Source: Syntrophomonadaceae bacterium (GTDB lineage Bacteria > Bacillota > PH28-bin88). Taken from it: 64,000 bases of DNA. Made by a program: the position numbers and the translations under genes. Below are positions 46,219-57,750 of this stretch, piece after piece. The notes below the pieces were generated by a model. That model made no database searches. It was not told where the DNA came from and worked only from the letters and a program-made list of their open reading frames with translations. Numbering within the stretch: position 1 is the first letter of the stretch; each line of letters starts with the position of its first letter. The DNA is taken from contig JAGXSE010000023.1 in assembly GCA_018333865.1 (NCBI GenBank), forward strand, positions 81,035 through 145,034. The letters are read 5' to 3'.

Positions 46219-47106
46219 TTGTTTAAACTTCAAGGAATTTACGCACCCATCCCGACACCCTTTGAAAATGATCAGATCGCATTCGACAAATTGGCTGCCA
46301 ATATGGAGTTTTGGCTCGCTTCAAAACTGACTGGCATCGTTGTCATGGGTTCCAATGGGGAGTTTGTGGTGCTAAGCCAGGAAGAAAAAAAAGAGCTGAT
46401 CAGCAAGGCCTGCAAGATGATTCAAGGGAGAAAGCCTGTACTGGCTGGCATTGGCTGCGAGTCAACCAAAGAGACCATTGAGCTGGCCAAGCATGCCGCC
46501 GATGCCGGGGCCGATGCTGCCTTAGCCTTAAGCCCTAATTATTACAAGCGGGCAATGAGCGATGAGTTGAATAAGGCTTTCTTTCAGGAAGTTGCCGATG
46601 CCTGCCCCATACCTTTGGTGATGTACAATATGCCTGCCAACACAGGGATTAATCTTTCTTCCAAATTAATCGCAGACATGGCTAAGCATCCAAATATTAT
46701 TGGAGTCAAGGATTCCGGCGGCAATATTGTGCAGATCGCAGAGATCATAAATAATACCCCGCCGGATTTTTCCGTCTTTGCCGGTTCGGCAAGTTTTCTG
46801 TATCCCAGCCTTGTTTTGGGAGCAACCGGCGGCACACTTGCTTTAGCCAACGTATTGCCTGATGAATGCGCCGAAATTCAAGAACTGACAGAAGCAGGCA
46901 GGCATGCCGAAGCCAGGGCTTTGCAGCTAAAGCTTTTAGACATCAACAATGCCGTTACAGCACGCTGGGGCGTAAGCGGGCTGAAGGCGGCCTTGGAAAT
47001 GCAGGGTCTTTTCGGGGGCGAGCCTCGCAAGCCCTTGTTGCCTTTGGGTGAGCAAGAAAGAAAAACCCTGGCGGCGATATTGGAAAAGGCCAAAAACCCG
47101 GCTTAG
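46219..47106 (+). CDS. DapA-family aldolase (dihydrodipicolinate synthase-like)
   Basis: This 295-residue class I aldolase of the DHDPS/NAL family has the Schiff-base Lys in IIGVKDSGG, the catalytic Tyr in VMYNMPANTG and the GSNGEFVVLS motif (GTTGE in true DapA). The GSNGE variant and its solitary place, without lysine genes, suggest a different 2-oxo acid substrate, for example a 4-hydroxy-2-oxoglutarate aldolase-like role; this is inference. TTG start at 46219 follows AAAGGAGG. A strong terminator closes the gene. Confidence 0.85.
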   Translation: MFKLQGIYAPIPTPFENDQIAFDKLAANMEFWLASKLTGIVVMGSNGEFVVLSQEEKKELISKACKMIQGRKPVLAGIGCESTKETIELAKHAADAGADAALALSPNYYKRAMSDELNKAFFQEVADACPIPLVMYNMPANTGINLSSKLIADMAKHPNIIGVKDSGGNIVQIAEIINNTPPDFSVFAGSASFLYPSLVLGATGGTLALANVLPDECAEIQELTEAGRHAEARALQLKLLDINNAVTARWGVSGLKAALEMQGLFGGEPRKPLLPLGEQERKTLAAILEKAKNPA

Positions 47107-47150
47107 ATATCAAAATACAAATATATAGCAAAAATTAGCAAGACATAGCA

Positions 47151-47189
47151 AACAGGATGGGCGGTTTTTAACCACCCATCCTGTTTTTG
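47151..47189 (+). terminator. Intrinsic terminator after the DapA-family gene
   Basis: AACAGGATGGG and CCCATCCTGTT (47151-47161 and 47175-47185) pair with an extended inner stem, followed by T residues. Confidence 0.9.
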
Positions 47190-47251
47190 CCAGAAGCTAT
47201 TTTGCATGGCTGCCTTCAGGCTTGAAAAACCCGAGACTTATAATCTCAGCG

Positions 47252-49893
<2,642 letters not shown>

Positions 49894-50225
49894 GATTCAT
49901 CACTGCCATACGACATTCAAATCTTAAATTATGCAAAATTTATATTTTTGTATTCATTACAATTTACTATACAGTTTAATTGGAGAATTTGCAAGATAAA
50001 AAATGTAGGAAAAGAATTAAAGAAGACCAAGATCCATAGGATAACAATCCCTTACTGAAGCCAACAGCAGGTTGAATCTAAGTTTCCTTGAGAGATAGTC
50101 TGGTAAGTGCAGGAAAAAGTCAGCCTGCATGGAATAGTATAAATTGCCGAATTTCGCCAAAAAAAAAGTAAATGGATGTGAAAGAAGATTTATGGTTATG
50201 AGAGATAATCAGGAGTTTACTGGCT
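49894..50225. promoter_or_regulatory. Divergent perR-cas3 intergenic region with a PerR-box-like site
   Basis: This 332-bp region holds no gene. TTGTATTCATTACAA at 49948-49962 matches the PerR box TTATAATNATTATAA at 11 of 14 defined positions and lies about 55 bases upstream of the perR start. A small inverted repeat, TGCAGG/CCTGCA, is around 50108-50130, and a TAGTATAAAT stretch at about 50138-50147 could contain a -10 box for cas3, but no convincing -35 accompanies it. A nine-codon frame near 50172 is too short to call. Confidence 0.5.
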
Positions 50226-52997
50226 ATGGTAAAAATTTCAAAAAAGGCTAGAAGTCTTTGGGCAAAAAAATCAAAAAACAACAATTTGACTTGGTTGCCA
50301 TTGGTAACACACATGGCGGATTCTGCCGAGATTGCGAGAAAGTTATGGGAACGCTGGCTACCTGATGGCACTAAACATGCTATAGAGGCCGGGGTTTCAG
50401 AACGCAAAACTGCTAAACAGTTATTTGTTTTCTTGTTAGCGACGCATGATATCGGTAAGGCAACGCCTGTTAATCAGGCAAAAAAGTCCTCCTGTAGTGA
50501 GCTTGATAACTGGATCACAGAGCGGATTCAAAAGGCCGGGCTTCCGATGAAGCCCATCTCCCATTTTGCACGTCCGGCTAAAACTCCGCATGCTTTAGCA
50601 ACGCAGATTTTACTGGAACATGCCGGTTGCGACAAAAGCATTGCCGTAATATTAGGCTCCCATCATGGTAAGCCTCCGGATAATGCCACCTTAAATGATT
50701 GTGGCATCGGTGCCTACGCGGAAAATTACCATCTTGGGAAAGATGGCAAAGAAGCATGGATTGCCGTCCAGCAGGAGTTAGTGGATTTTGCATTAAAGCT
50801 TTCGGGGTTTTCATCAATAAAAGAACTGCCGCAGCCCGGCATGGTAGCGCAGGTTTTGTTGAGCGGATTGGTTATCATGGCGGACTGGGTAGCCAGTAAT
50901 GAAACAATTTTTCCTTATATCGGCCTGGATGACTTACAGGAGCCTGATGCCAAACAACGTGCTGTGCTTGCGTGGAAATTATTGGATTTACCTTCTCCCT
51001 GGGAAGCAGGTAACATGTGGATGCGTTCTGATCTTTACAGGGAGCGTTTTACCATTGCGCCGCATGCGATTCAGTCAATTACTGCAAAAACAGCAGCTGC
51101 CATACAGACGCCCGGCATTCTTGTTTTGGAAGCACCGATGGGCATGGGCAAAACAGAGGCTGCGCTGGTTACCGCCGAGATATTTGCCGATAAAGCGAAG
51201 CGAAGGGGGGTGTTTTTCGCCCTTCCGACACAAGCGACATCCGATGGAATTTTTTCGCGTTTCTCTGGGTGGGTTAAAAAACTGGCTGAAAAACTGGATG
51301 CAGGAGAATCACATTCAATACGTCTTGTACACGGCAAGGCGCAACTTAACGAAGTATATCTAAAATTGGCAGACGGAGTAAATGTTGATGGAGACGAGGA
51401 AAGCGGCATTATGGTACACGAATGGTTCAATGGTCGAAAGAAATCCATGCTTGACGATTTTGTTGTGGGAACAATCGATCAGCTTCTGCTTGCCGCATTG
51501 AAACAAAAACACGTGATGCTGCGACACCTGGGGTTGGCAAATAAAGTTGTTATTATTGACGAATGCCATGCTTACGATGCATATATGAACCAATATCTCA
51601 ACAGGATATTAAGCTGGCTCGGTGCATACCAGGTGCCGGTCATCGTCCTTTCTGCGACATTGCCTACCAAAAAAAGAATGGAAGTCATTGAAGCGTATCT
51701 TAATGTCAAACCTGCACGGAAAGTCCAGGCAGACCCCTTGGGAAGGAACCGTCGTACAAAGGAACCGCCGCCCGAGTGGATTTCATGCTGCGATTATCCG
51801 CTTATTTCGTTTACAGATGGTGCTAGAGTCGGCCAAACACCGGTTCCGGCAGGAAATATTGTACGAGATGTGCGATTGGAATTTCTTTTAGATGACATGC
51901 TTTTGGAAAAGTTGGAATTTTTACTGTCCGACGGCGGTTGTGCGGGGATTATAGTCAATACAGTAAAGCGGGCACAGGAATTAGCAATAAAATTATGTGA
52001 GCGTTTTGGCAAAGAGGTGGTGAGGCTGTTGCACTCCCGTTATCTAGCGCCGGATCGTGCCGAAAAGGAAAAAAAGTTGTTGGAAGATCTGGGAAAACCG
52101 GTTACAGGCAGGCAGCGCCCCGAAAAATGCATTATTGTTGGTACACAGGTGCTGGAACAATCGTTAGATATTGATTTTGATGTATTGATAACCGATATAT
52201 GTCCCATGGATTTACTCCTGCAGCGCATCGGGCGCCTGCACCGGCACGAAAGAAATCGTCCGGAAAAACTTCGAGCGGCGCTTTGCCTGATTACCGGCTC
52301 GGATGGCGATGGTTTTGAATCCGGTACAGAGGCGATATACGGCAAGTATCTGCTCATGCGCACAAAAGCCTGTTTGCCGCAGCAAATTGCCTTACCCCAT
52401 GATATTTCAAGACTGGTGCAAGACGTTTACAACGATGACCTACATCCTTTTCCCGAAACACCTGAGTATCAAAAAGCAGCTTCTGAGCACAAGACGCGCA
52501 TAGCTGACAAAGAAAAACGTGCCAGGGATTTTCGCATAAATCAACCGTGGCAAGAAGGGAGTTTATGTAATTGGCTGAATACGGAAGTATCCGACAAAAG
52601 CGGAGAAGCCGCCGTCCGTGATGGCGATGAGTCAATTGAAGTTATATTGCTCCAAAGGAAGAAAAACTGCAAACTGTATTTTTTGCCCTGGATAGAAAAT
52701 GGATATGAGCTTATGCAAAATGAAATTCCCGATGCTGAACTCGCGTGGACTCTTGCTCGTTGCAGCGTTCGTTTGCCTACGATGCTTTGCGCTCCCTGGA
52801 TGATTGATAACACCATAGCGACACTAGAGAACCTTAACCGGGAACAGCTTTTTGAGTGGCAGAAATCGCCATGGCTTAAGGGTGAGTTGTTTTTGATTCT
52901 TGACGAAAATAATTCTGCAAATCTTTGTGGTTATCGCTTAATCTATGATCAAGACCTTGGATTAATCTGTAATAAGGAGGATAAGCCGGATGACTAA
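50226..52997 (+). CDS. cas3: Cas3 nuclease-helicase, type I-E
   Basis: Cas3 is recruited by Cascade to unwind and degrade target DNA. Of its 923 residues, the N-terminal HD nuclease domain has H29 (LPLVTHMADSAE), H74-D75 (LLATHDIGKA), H122 and H145-H146 (GSHHGKPPD). The superfamily 2 helicase has Walker A GMGKT at 306-310, DECH at 445-448, LSATLP, and later GTQVLEQSLDIDFD and QRIGRLHRH. The C-terminal accessory domain is present. All catalytic elements are intact. It is the first gene of the cas operon; the stop overlaps the cas8e start by eight bases. AGGAG lies about ten bases before the ATG. Confidence 0.97.
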   Translation: MVKISKKARSLWAKKSKNNNLTWLPLVTHMADSAEIARKLWERWLPDGTKHAIEAGVSERKTAKQLFVFLLATHDIGKATPVNQAKKSSCSELDNWITERIQKAGLPMKPISHFARPAKTPHALATQILLEHAGCDKSIAVILGSHHGKPPDNATLNDCGIGAYAENYHLGKDGKEAWIAVQQELVDFALKLSGFSSIKELPQPGMVAQVLLSGLVIMADWVASNETIFPYIGLDDLQEPDAKQRAVLAWKLLDLPSPWEAGNMWMRSDLYRERFTIAPHAIQSITAKTAAAIQTPGILVLEAPMGMGKTEAALVTAEIFADKAKRRGVFFALPTQATSDGIFSRFSGWVKKLAEKLDAGESHSIRLVHGKAQLNEVYLKLADGVNVDGDEESGIMVHEWFNGRKKSMLDDFVVGTIDQLLLAALKQKHVMLRHLGLANKVVIIDECHAYDAYMNQYLNRILSWLGAYQVPVIVLSATLPTKKRMEVIEAYLNVKPARKVQADPLGRNRRTKEPPPEWISCCDYPLISFTDGARVGQTPVPAGNIVRDVRLEFLLDDMLLEKLEFLLSDGGCAGIIVNTVKRAQELAIKLCERFGKEVVRLLHSRYLAPDRAEKEKKLLEDLGKPVTGRQRPEKCIIVGTQVLEQSLDIDFDVLITDICPMDLLLQRIGRLHRHERNRPEKLRAALCLITGSDGDGFESGTEAIYGKYLLMRTKACLPQQIALPHDISRLVQDVYNDDLHPFPETPEYQKAASEHKTRIADKEKRARDFRINQPWQEGSLCNWLNTEVSDKSGEAAVRDGDESIEVILLQRKKNCKLYFLPWIENGYELMQNEIPDAELAWTLARCSVRLPTMLCAPWMIDNTIATLENLNREQLFEWQKSPWLKGELFLILDENNSANLCGYRLIYDQDLGLICNKEDKPDD

Positions 52998-54591
52998 AGA
53001 GGAATTTAATCTGTTGTATGAGCCGTGGATACTTGTCATGAAACCGGACGGCAATACAGAAGAAGTATCCCTGCTAGAATTGTTTCAATATGCACCAAAG
53101 TGGCGCGGGCTTGCGGGCGAATTGCCGACGCAGGACGTGGCAGTATTGCGGTTGTTGTTAGCGATTTTGCATGCGTCTTTCGGTCGATACGATCTTGACG
53201 GAAATTACGACCCACCAACATCGCCTGTTGCCGCGTTGAAGCGTTGGAAAGCCATCTGGGAACGGGGTGAATTCCCCATGGGAATCATAAAGGACTATCT
53301 GTTGCATTTTGAAGACCGTTTTTGGCTCTTCCACCCGGCACATCCATTTTATCAGGTGGCAGATATGGACAAAGCAACCGATTATACCGCCGCCAAGCTT
53401 AATGGAGAGTTGTCAGAAAGCGGCAATAAAACCCGCTTGTTTCCACAGCGTACCGGGGAAGCCAAAGCCAGGTTGCGCCACTCAGAAGCTGCCCGATGGC
53501 TGCTTTATGTCAATGCATTTGATGATACCTCAGCCAAGCCAAAAGAGAAGGGTCTGCCGAGCCCTGGCGCAGGATGGTTGGGGAGACTGGGGCTAATCAT
53601 TGCAGTTGGTGATAACTTGTTTCAAACACTTCTGCTCAATCTGGTATTTCTCAAAAACGGAGAAGACGAGCTTTGGGGCGAGGAGATGCCAATATGGGAA
53701 CAACCGATTAGAACAGGGGAGCGAACCAAAATAACGATGCCAGACAACCCCTCTGGGCTTTTGAGCATGCAATCCCGCCGTCTGTTGCTCAAGCGCGAAG
53801 AAGATTCGGTTTTCGGGTTCGCGCTTTTGGGAGGCGACTTTTTTGCAAAGGAAAACGCATTCACTGAACAGATGACCGTATGGAGAAACGCTGCAAAGAA
53901 AGAAACCGATCCGCAAGAATATCATCCTAAACGTCACGATCCTGCTCGTCAGATTTGGAGGGATTTCCCTGCTCTTGTTGCTCAGGGTGAAGGCATGCGC
54001 CGTTCAGGGGTTGTCAACTGGCTTGCCCGGTTAATAAGGGACAACCTAATTTTACGTTCGCATTATTGCTTTCAAATCGCTGCCGTTAGATATGGCGATA
54101 AAGATTTTTTCATCGATGATGTATTCAGTGACTCGATTTCTTTTAACGCAGGGTTGTTGACCGAAATGAGAACGGATTGGATCAACCGCATTATTGATGA
54201 GTTGGAGACCACAGAAAAGCTTGCCCAGAAAGCAGGACATCTGGCACAAAACCTTGCCAAGGCCGCCGGTAATGGAAAAGACGGCAAAGCGCAAAAAGTG
54301 GCTGCAATAGAACAGGCGTATTTCCGCTTGGACATGCCATTTCGCAGATGGCTGGAAGAAATTGTCCCGGAGCGGGACGGGATGGACACGGTCTGTGATC
54401 AATGGTGGGAGCAAGCAAGGAGTATCGTTCGAGGCTTAGGCAAAGAGATAGTAGAACAGGCAGGACCGCAGGCGTTTGCCGGTCGCACCATAAAAGAAAA
54501 CAAAAAGGAGCAGCGTTATACCGCACCGGAAGCATTTAATCAATTTTTATATTACACGTCAACCCGCGACGCATTGAAAGGAGGGAGATAG
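52990..54591 (+). CDS. cas8e: Cascade large subunit Cse1 (Cas8e)
   Basis: The 533-residue protein is the PAM-recognising large subunit of type I-E Cascade, which also recruits Cas3. The N-terminus is diagnostic (FNLLYEPWILV, then LAGELPTQDVAVLRLLLAIL). The rest is divergent, as usual, with a helical C-terminal bundle. The ATG at 52990 lies inside the end of cas3 after AAGGAGG. Two bases separate its stop from cse2. Confidence 0.94.
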   Translation: MTKEEFNLLYEPWILVMKPDGNTEEVSLLELFQYAPKWRGLAGELPTQDVAVLRLLLAILHASFGRYDLDGNYDPPTSPVAALKRWKAIWERGEFPMGIIKDYLLHFEDRFWLFHPAHPFYQVADMDKATDYTAAKLNGELSESGNKTRLFPQRTGEAKARLRHSEAARWLLYVNAFDDTSAKPKEKGLPSPGAGWLGRLGLIIAVGDNLFQTLLLNLVFLKNGEDELWGEEMPIWEQPIRTGERTKITMPDNPSGLLSMQSRRLLLKREEDSVFGFALLGGDFFAKENAFTEQMTVWRNAAKKETDPQEYHPKRHDPARQIWRDFPALVAQGEGMRRSGVVNWLARLIRDNLILRSHYCFQIAAVRYGDKDFFIDDVFSDSISFNAGLLTEMRTDWINRIIDELETTEKLAQKAGHLAQNLAKAAGNGKDGKAQKVAAIEQAYFRLDMPFRRWLEEIVPERDGMDTVCDQWWEQARSIVRGLGKEIVEQAGPQAFAGRTIKENKKEQRYTAPEAFNQFLYYTSTRDALKGGR

Positions 54592-54593
54592 AA

Positions 54594-55190
54594 TTGACTG
54601 ATCAAGCAAAACAGGCAAGTGGGTTTGTAAAACGGAAAATTGCTTGGCTAGCAGAGAGTAAAAATGATTCTGTAGTCAGGGCAACACTGGCAAGTTTACG
54701 GCGAGGCATCGGCAAAGCACCTGGCAGTATGCCGGATCTTTGGGATGTGACGCTGGGCGGCCTGTCGGAAGGGTTGCTGAGTAAAGGCGATGAGCCGACA
54801 CGTGGGGAATGGGCAGTACATACGGCATTGACCCTTTATGCCTTGCACCAGCAGGGAAAAGATCCAAAGAAGCAATGCATGAACAAAGAAGGAGAATCTT
54901 TCGGCACTGCTGTTCGAAAACTGGCCGAACATGATAAGAATAATGAAGACGCTGTAAGGAGGCGTTTTAACGCTACAGCTGTATCGGACAGCTTTGAGAG
55001 ATTTTCATGGTACTTGCGGGGTCTGATTCAGTTGTTAAAGGCAAAAGATATACCGCTGGATTACTCCGCACTGACGGAAGATTTGTATTGGTATCAATTT
55101 CCCGACAGGCGGGATAGTATTCGCCTGAAATGGGGGCAGGATTTTTATCGTTCTGCCAAAAAAGAAGAAACAAACGGCGAAGCTAAATAA
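54594..55190 (+). CDS. cse2: Cascade small subunit Cse2 (Cas11e)
   Basis: The 198-residue helical protein forms the belly dimer of Cascade. Family features include ATLASLRRGIGKAPG near the start, ALTLYALHQQ, and FGTAVRKLAEHD followed by VRRRFNATAVSDSFE. TTG at 54594 is the start, since GGAGGGA ends just before it and no ATG fits the conserved N-terminus. Between cas8e and cas7e as in all canonical I-E operons. Confidence 0.94.
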   Translation: MTDQAKQASGFVKRKIAWLAESKNDSVVRATLASLRRGIGKAPGSMPDLWDVTLGGLSEGLLSKGDEPTRGEWAVHTALTLYALHQQGKDPKKQCMNKEGESFGTAVRKLAEHDKNNEDAVRRRFNATAVSDSFERFSWYLRGLIQLLKAKDIPLDYSALTEDLYWYQFPDRRDSIRLKWGQDFYRSAKKEETNGEAK

Positions 55191-55213
55191 AAAAGAAAAG
55201 GAGAATAATAACA

Positions 55214-56365
55214 ATGGAAAATAAAAGAATTTATGTAGATGTGCATGTTTTGCAGACGGTGCCGCCGAGTTGCGTTAACCGTGATGATACAGGCAGCCCC
55301 AAGACTGCTATATACGGCGGAACGACACGCGCACGTGTTTCATCGCAGAGTTGGAAGCGAGCCATGCGGCTAATGTTCAGGGAACTATTGCCATCCGAGA
55401 TGATAGGAGTGCGCACCAAAAAAATTGTCAGCATGATAGCGGACGAAATTCATAAGCTGGATGCCAATGCTAACGCGGAAGTATTGGCACAGGTTATCCT
55501 GACAAATGCCGGGCTAAAACTAAAGCCGCCGAAAAAGGGTAAAAAGGGGAATGAGGGATTAGAAGAAATAGAAGGAATAGAAGGGGCAGAAGGAACAGGA
55601 GCGCTGTTTTTCCTGAGCGTTGCACAGGCAAAAGCATTAGCGAAACTGGCGGTGGAAGATCCTGAAACAACAAAAGAGAAACCATCAAAGGAGGCTAAGG
55701 AAAAAGTGCAAAATGCACTAAAGCAGTCTCCCAGCGTAGATATCGCGTTGTTTGGGCGCATGGTGGCGGATGACCCTTCGTTGAATACGGATGCCTGCGC
55801 CCAGGTGGCTCACAGCATTTCAACGCACAAGGTTAGTAACGAATACGACTATTTCACTGCCGTAGACGACCTTTCCGAGGAAGATAGTGCAGGTGCGGGA
55901 CACCTTGGCACGGTGGAATTCAATTCATCAACTCTCTATCGTTATGCGACAGTTGCAGTACATGAACTGCACAGTCAACTGGGAGACGATGCAGTAGGGG
56001 CAGTTAATCAATTTATCCGTGCCTTCGTTTGTTCCATGCCGACCGGCAAGCAAAATACCTTTGCCAATCGCACGTTGCCGGACGCTATATTGGTTACAAT
56101 ACGAAAGGATCAACCGATTAACTTCGTTGGAGCGTTTGAAAAGCCCGTACCAACCAGTGATGAGGGCTATGTGTCTGATTCAGCAAAACGGCTGGTTGCC
56201 CATGCCAGGAGTATTTATAATAGCTTTGCCAAAGAGCCGGTGCTATCGCTGGTAACAGGTGATCTGCTTTCCGGGTTGGGTAGCGCACAACCACTGGATG
56301 AGTCTCTAGTTTTGTGTGCAGAGGGGCTTCGTAAATATCTGGCAAATGGTGGGATAAGGCAATGA
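55214..56365 (+). CDS. cas7e: Cascade backbone Cas7e (Cse4/CasC)
   Basis: The 383-residue RAMP protein polymerises along the crRNA. Family motifs are VDVHVLQTVPPSCVNRDDTGSPKT in adjoining blocks, RARVSSQSWKRAMR and later ALFGRMVADDP, HSISTHKVSNEYDYFTAVDD and GAGHLGTVEFNSSTLYRY. Residues 104-130 are a Lys then Glu/Gly-rich insertion (KPPKKGKKGNEG and EEIEGIEGAEGTG) coded by short imperfect DNA repeats; it probably is a variable surface loop. The start follows AAAGGAG; the stop overlaps the cas5e start by four bases. Confidence 0.95.
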   Translation: MENKRIYVDVHVLQTVPPSCVNRDDTGSPKTAIYGGTTRARVSSQSWKRAMRLMFRELLPSEMIGVRTKKIVSMIADEIHKLDANANAEVLAQVILTNAGLKLKPPKKGKKGNEGLEEIEGIEGAEGTGALFFLSVAQAKALAKLAVEDPETTKEKPSKEAKEKVQNALKQSPSVDIALFGRMVADDPSLNTDACAQVAHSISTHKVSNEYDYFTAVDDLSEEDSAGAGHLGTVEFNSSTLYRYATVAVHELHSQLGDDAVGAVNQFIRAFVCSMPTGKQNTFANRTLPDAILVTIRKDQPINFVGAFEKPVPTSDEGYVSDSAKRLVAHARSIYNSFAKEPVLSLVTGDLLSGLGSAQPLDESLVLCAEGLRKYLANGGIRQ

Positions 56366-57084
56366 GCACACTGCTTTTGCGTTTAGCAGCACCCATGCAA
56401 TCATGGGGGATGGACTCAAAATTTGAGCGGCGCTATACCGAACGGTGCCCTACTAAAAGTGGCGTTATTGGTTTGGTTGCTGCGGCATTAGGGCGACGGC
56501 GCAATGAAAGTATAGAAGACCTAAGCGCGCTGCGCTTTGGCGTACGCATAGACCAAGAGGGAGCGCTTTTGCGAGATTACCATACATCAAAAAGTAGCGA
56601 ACATCCGTATGAATCTAATCGCTACTACCTGTCAGATGCGGTTTTTCTAGCAGGTCTAGAAGGGGATGAGAAGTTTTTGTCAGACATCGAACAGGCTTTG
56701 AGTTTTCCTGTTTTTCCGCTTTTTCTGGGGCGTCGCTCCTGCCCGCCGGAAGGCCGGGTTTCGCTTGGTATTCGCAAGGGAAAAGCTCTTTTGGAAGCGT
56801 TGCAGGAAGAGCCATTACTGATTAGCGATTGGGCTAAGAAAAAAGAACCTTCCGGAGAGCCTTCCAAAAAAAGCTTGCGTATTGTAGCAGATGCAACGGA
56901 AGAGGATACAGCCGTCTATTATCAGCGCGATATGCCGATTTCTTTTGACCAGACACACCGCAGATTTGGGTTTCGCCGTGTTTTCGAATATAAGTTGCAC
57001 TCTGGTTCTGATTCACTTAACCGGCATACTTCAACGCCTGGGATAACTGCGCACGACCCAATGGCAGAATTAGAGGAGGGGTAG
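56362..57084 (+). CDS. cas5e: Cascade subunit Cas5e (CasD)
   Basis: The 240-residue RAMP protein holds the 5' handle of crRNA. The N-terminus TLLLRLAAPMQSWGMDSKF, followed by RYTERCPTKSGVIGLVAAALG, is the family hallmark. ATGA overlap with cas7e indicates translational coupling. Confidence 0.95.
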   Translation: MSTLLLRLAAPMQSWGMDSKFERRYTERCPTKSGVIGLVAAALGRRRNESIEDLSALRFGVRIDQEGALLRDYHTSKSSEHPYESNRYYLSDAVFLAGLEGDEKFLSDIEQALSFPVFPLFLGRRSCPPEGRVSLGIRKGKALLEALQEEPLLISDWAKKKEPSGEPSKKSLRIVADATEEDTAVYYQRDMPISFDQTHRRFGFRRVFEYKLHSGSDSLNRHTSTPGITAHDPMAELEEG

Positions 57085-57087
57085 TCG

Positions 57088-57750
57088 ATGTATTTATCTC
57101 GTATTCCGCTCAACGTCAAACGAAGAGATACAATGCAGGCACTTGCTTCACCGCATGTTTTCCACAGCGAGGTAGAGTTAAGTTTTCAGCGCAGAATGGA
57201 CGATGAACATAAGCGTATGCTCTGGCGTGTAGATTATTTTGGAGAAATGTGTTATTTATTGGTGCTCACCGCAGATCTGCCAGAATTCAACCATATTGCC
57301 AATAAATTCGGTTACGGGCAATGGGAACATAAGAATTATAACCCGCTGCTGGCCCGGTTAGAACAAGGCCAGTTTTGGCGGTTTCGCCTGCGTGCCAACC
57401 CCGTACACAGCAGCTTTGCAGAAAAAAACGAAAAGTCAAATCGCGGTAAAGTCTTTGCTCATGTAACACAGCAGCAGCAAAAACAATGGTTAACTGATCG
57501 GGCACAGGCCTATGGTTTCTCACTGCAAGAAAATGCATTCGATGTTGTTCATACAGAGTGGAAGAAATTCTATAAAACAAAAGGGAAAAGCCACGGGATT
57601 ACTCTGCGTATAGCTGACTTTGAGGGGATATTAACTATATCTGATATAGATTCCTTCAGGAATGCGCTGATACATGGGATTGGACGGGCAAAAGCATATG
57701 GTTGCGGGCTCTTGACGCTTGCGCGTTATAAGGTTGGTCACGATGAGTAA
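57088..57750 (+). CDS. cas6e: crRNA endoribonuclease Cas6e (CasE)
   Basis: This 220-residue ferredoxin-fold RNase cuts repeats within the pre-crRNA at the base of the repeat hairpin and remains bound to the 3' handle. H26 in SPHVFHSEVE, with H23 nearby, is at the position of the catalytic His of known Cas6e proteins. The C-terminal GIGRAKAYGCGLLTLA is the RNA-binding glycine-rich loop. The repeat hairpin (CCCCGC/GCGGGG) fits this type of cleavage. Three bases follow the cas5e stop. Confidence 0.95.
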   Translation: MYLSRIPLNVKRRDTMQALASPHVFHSEVELSFQRRMDDEHKRMLWRVDYFGEMCYLLVLTADLPEFNHIANKFGYGQWEHKNYNPLLARLEQGQFWRFRLRANPVHSSFAEKNEKSNRGKVFAHVTQQQQKQWLTDRAQAYGFSLQENAFDVVHTEWKKFYKTKGKSHGITLRIADFEGILTISDIDSFRNALIHGIGRAKAYGCGLLTLARYKVGHDE

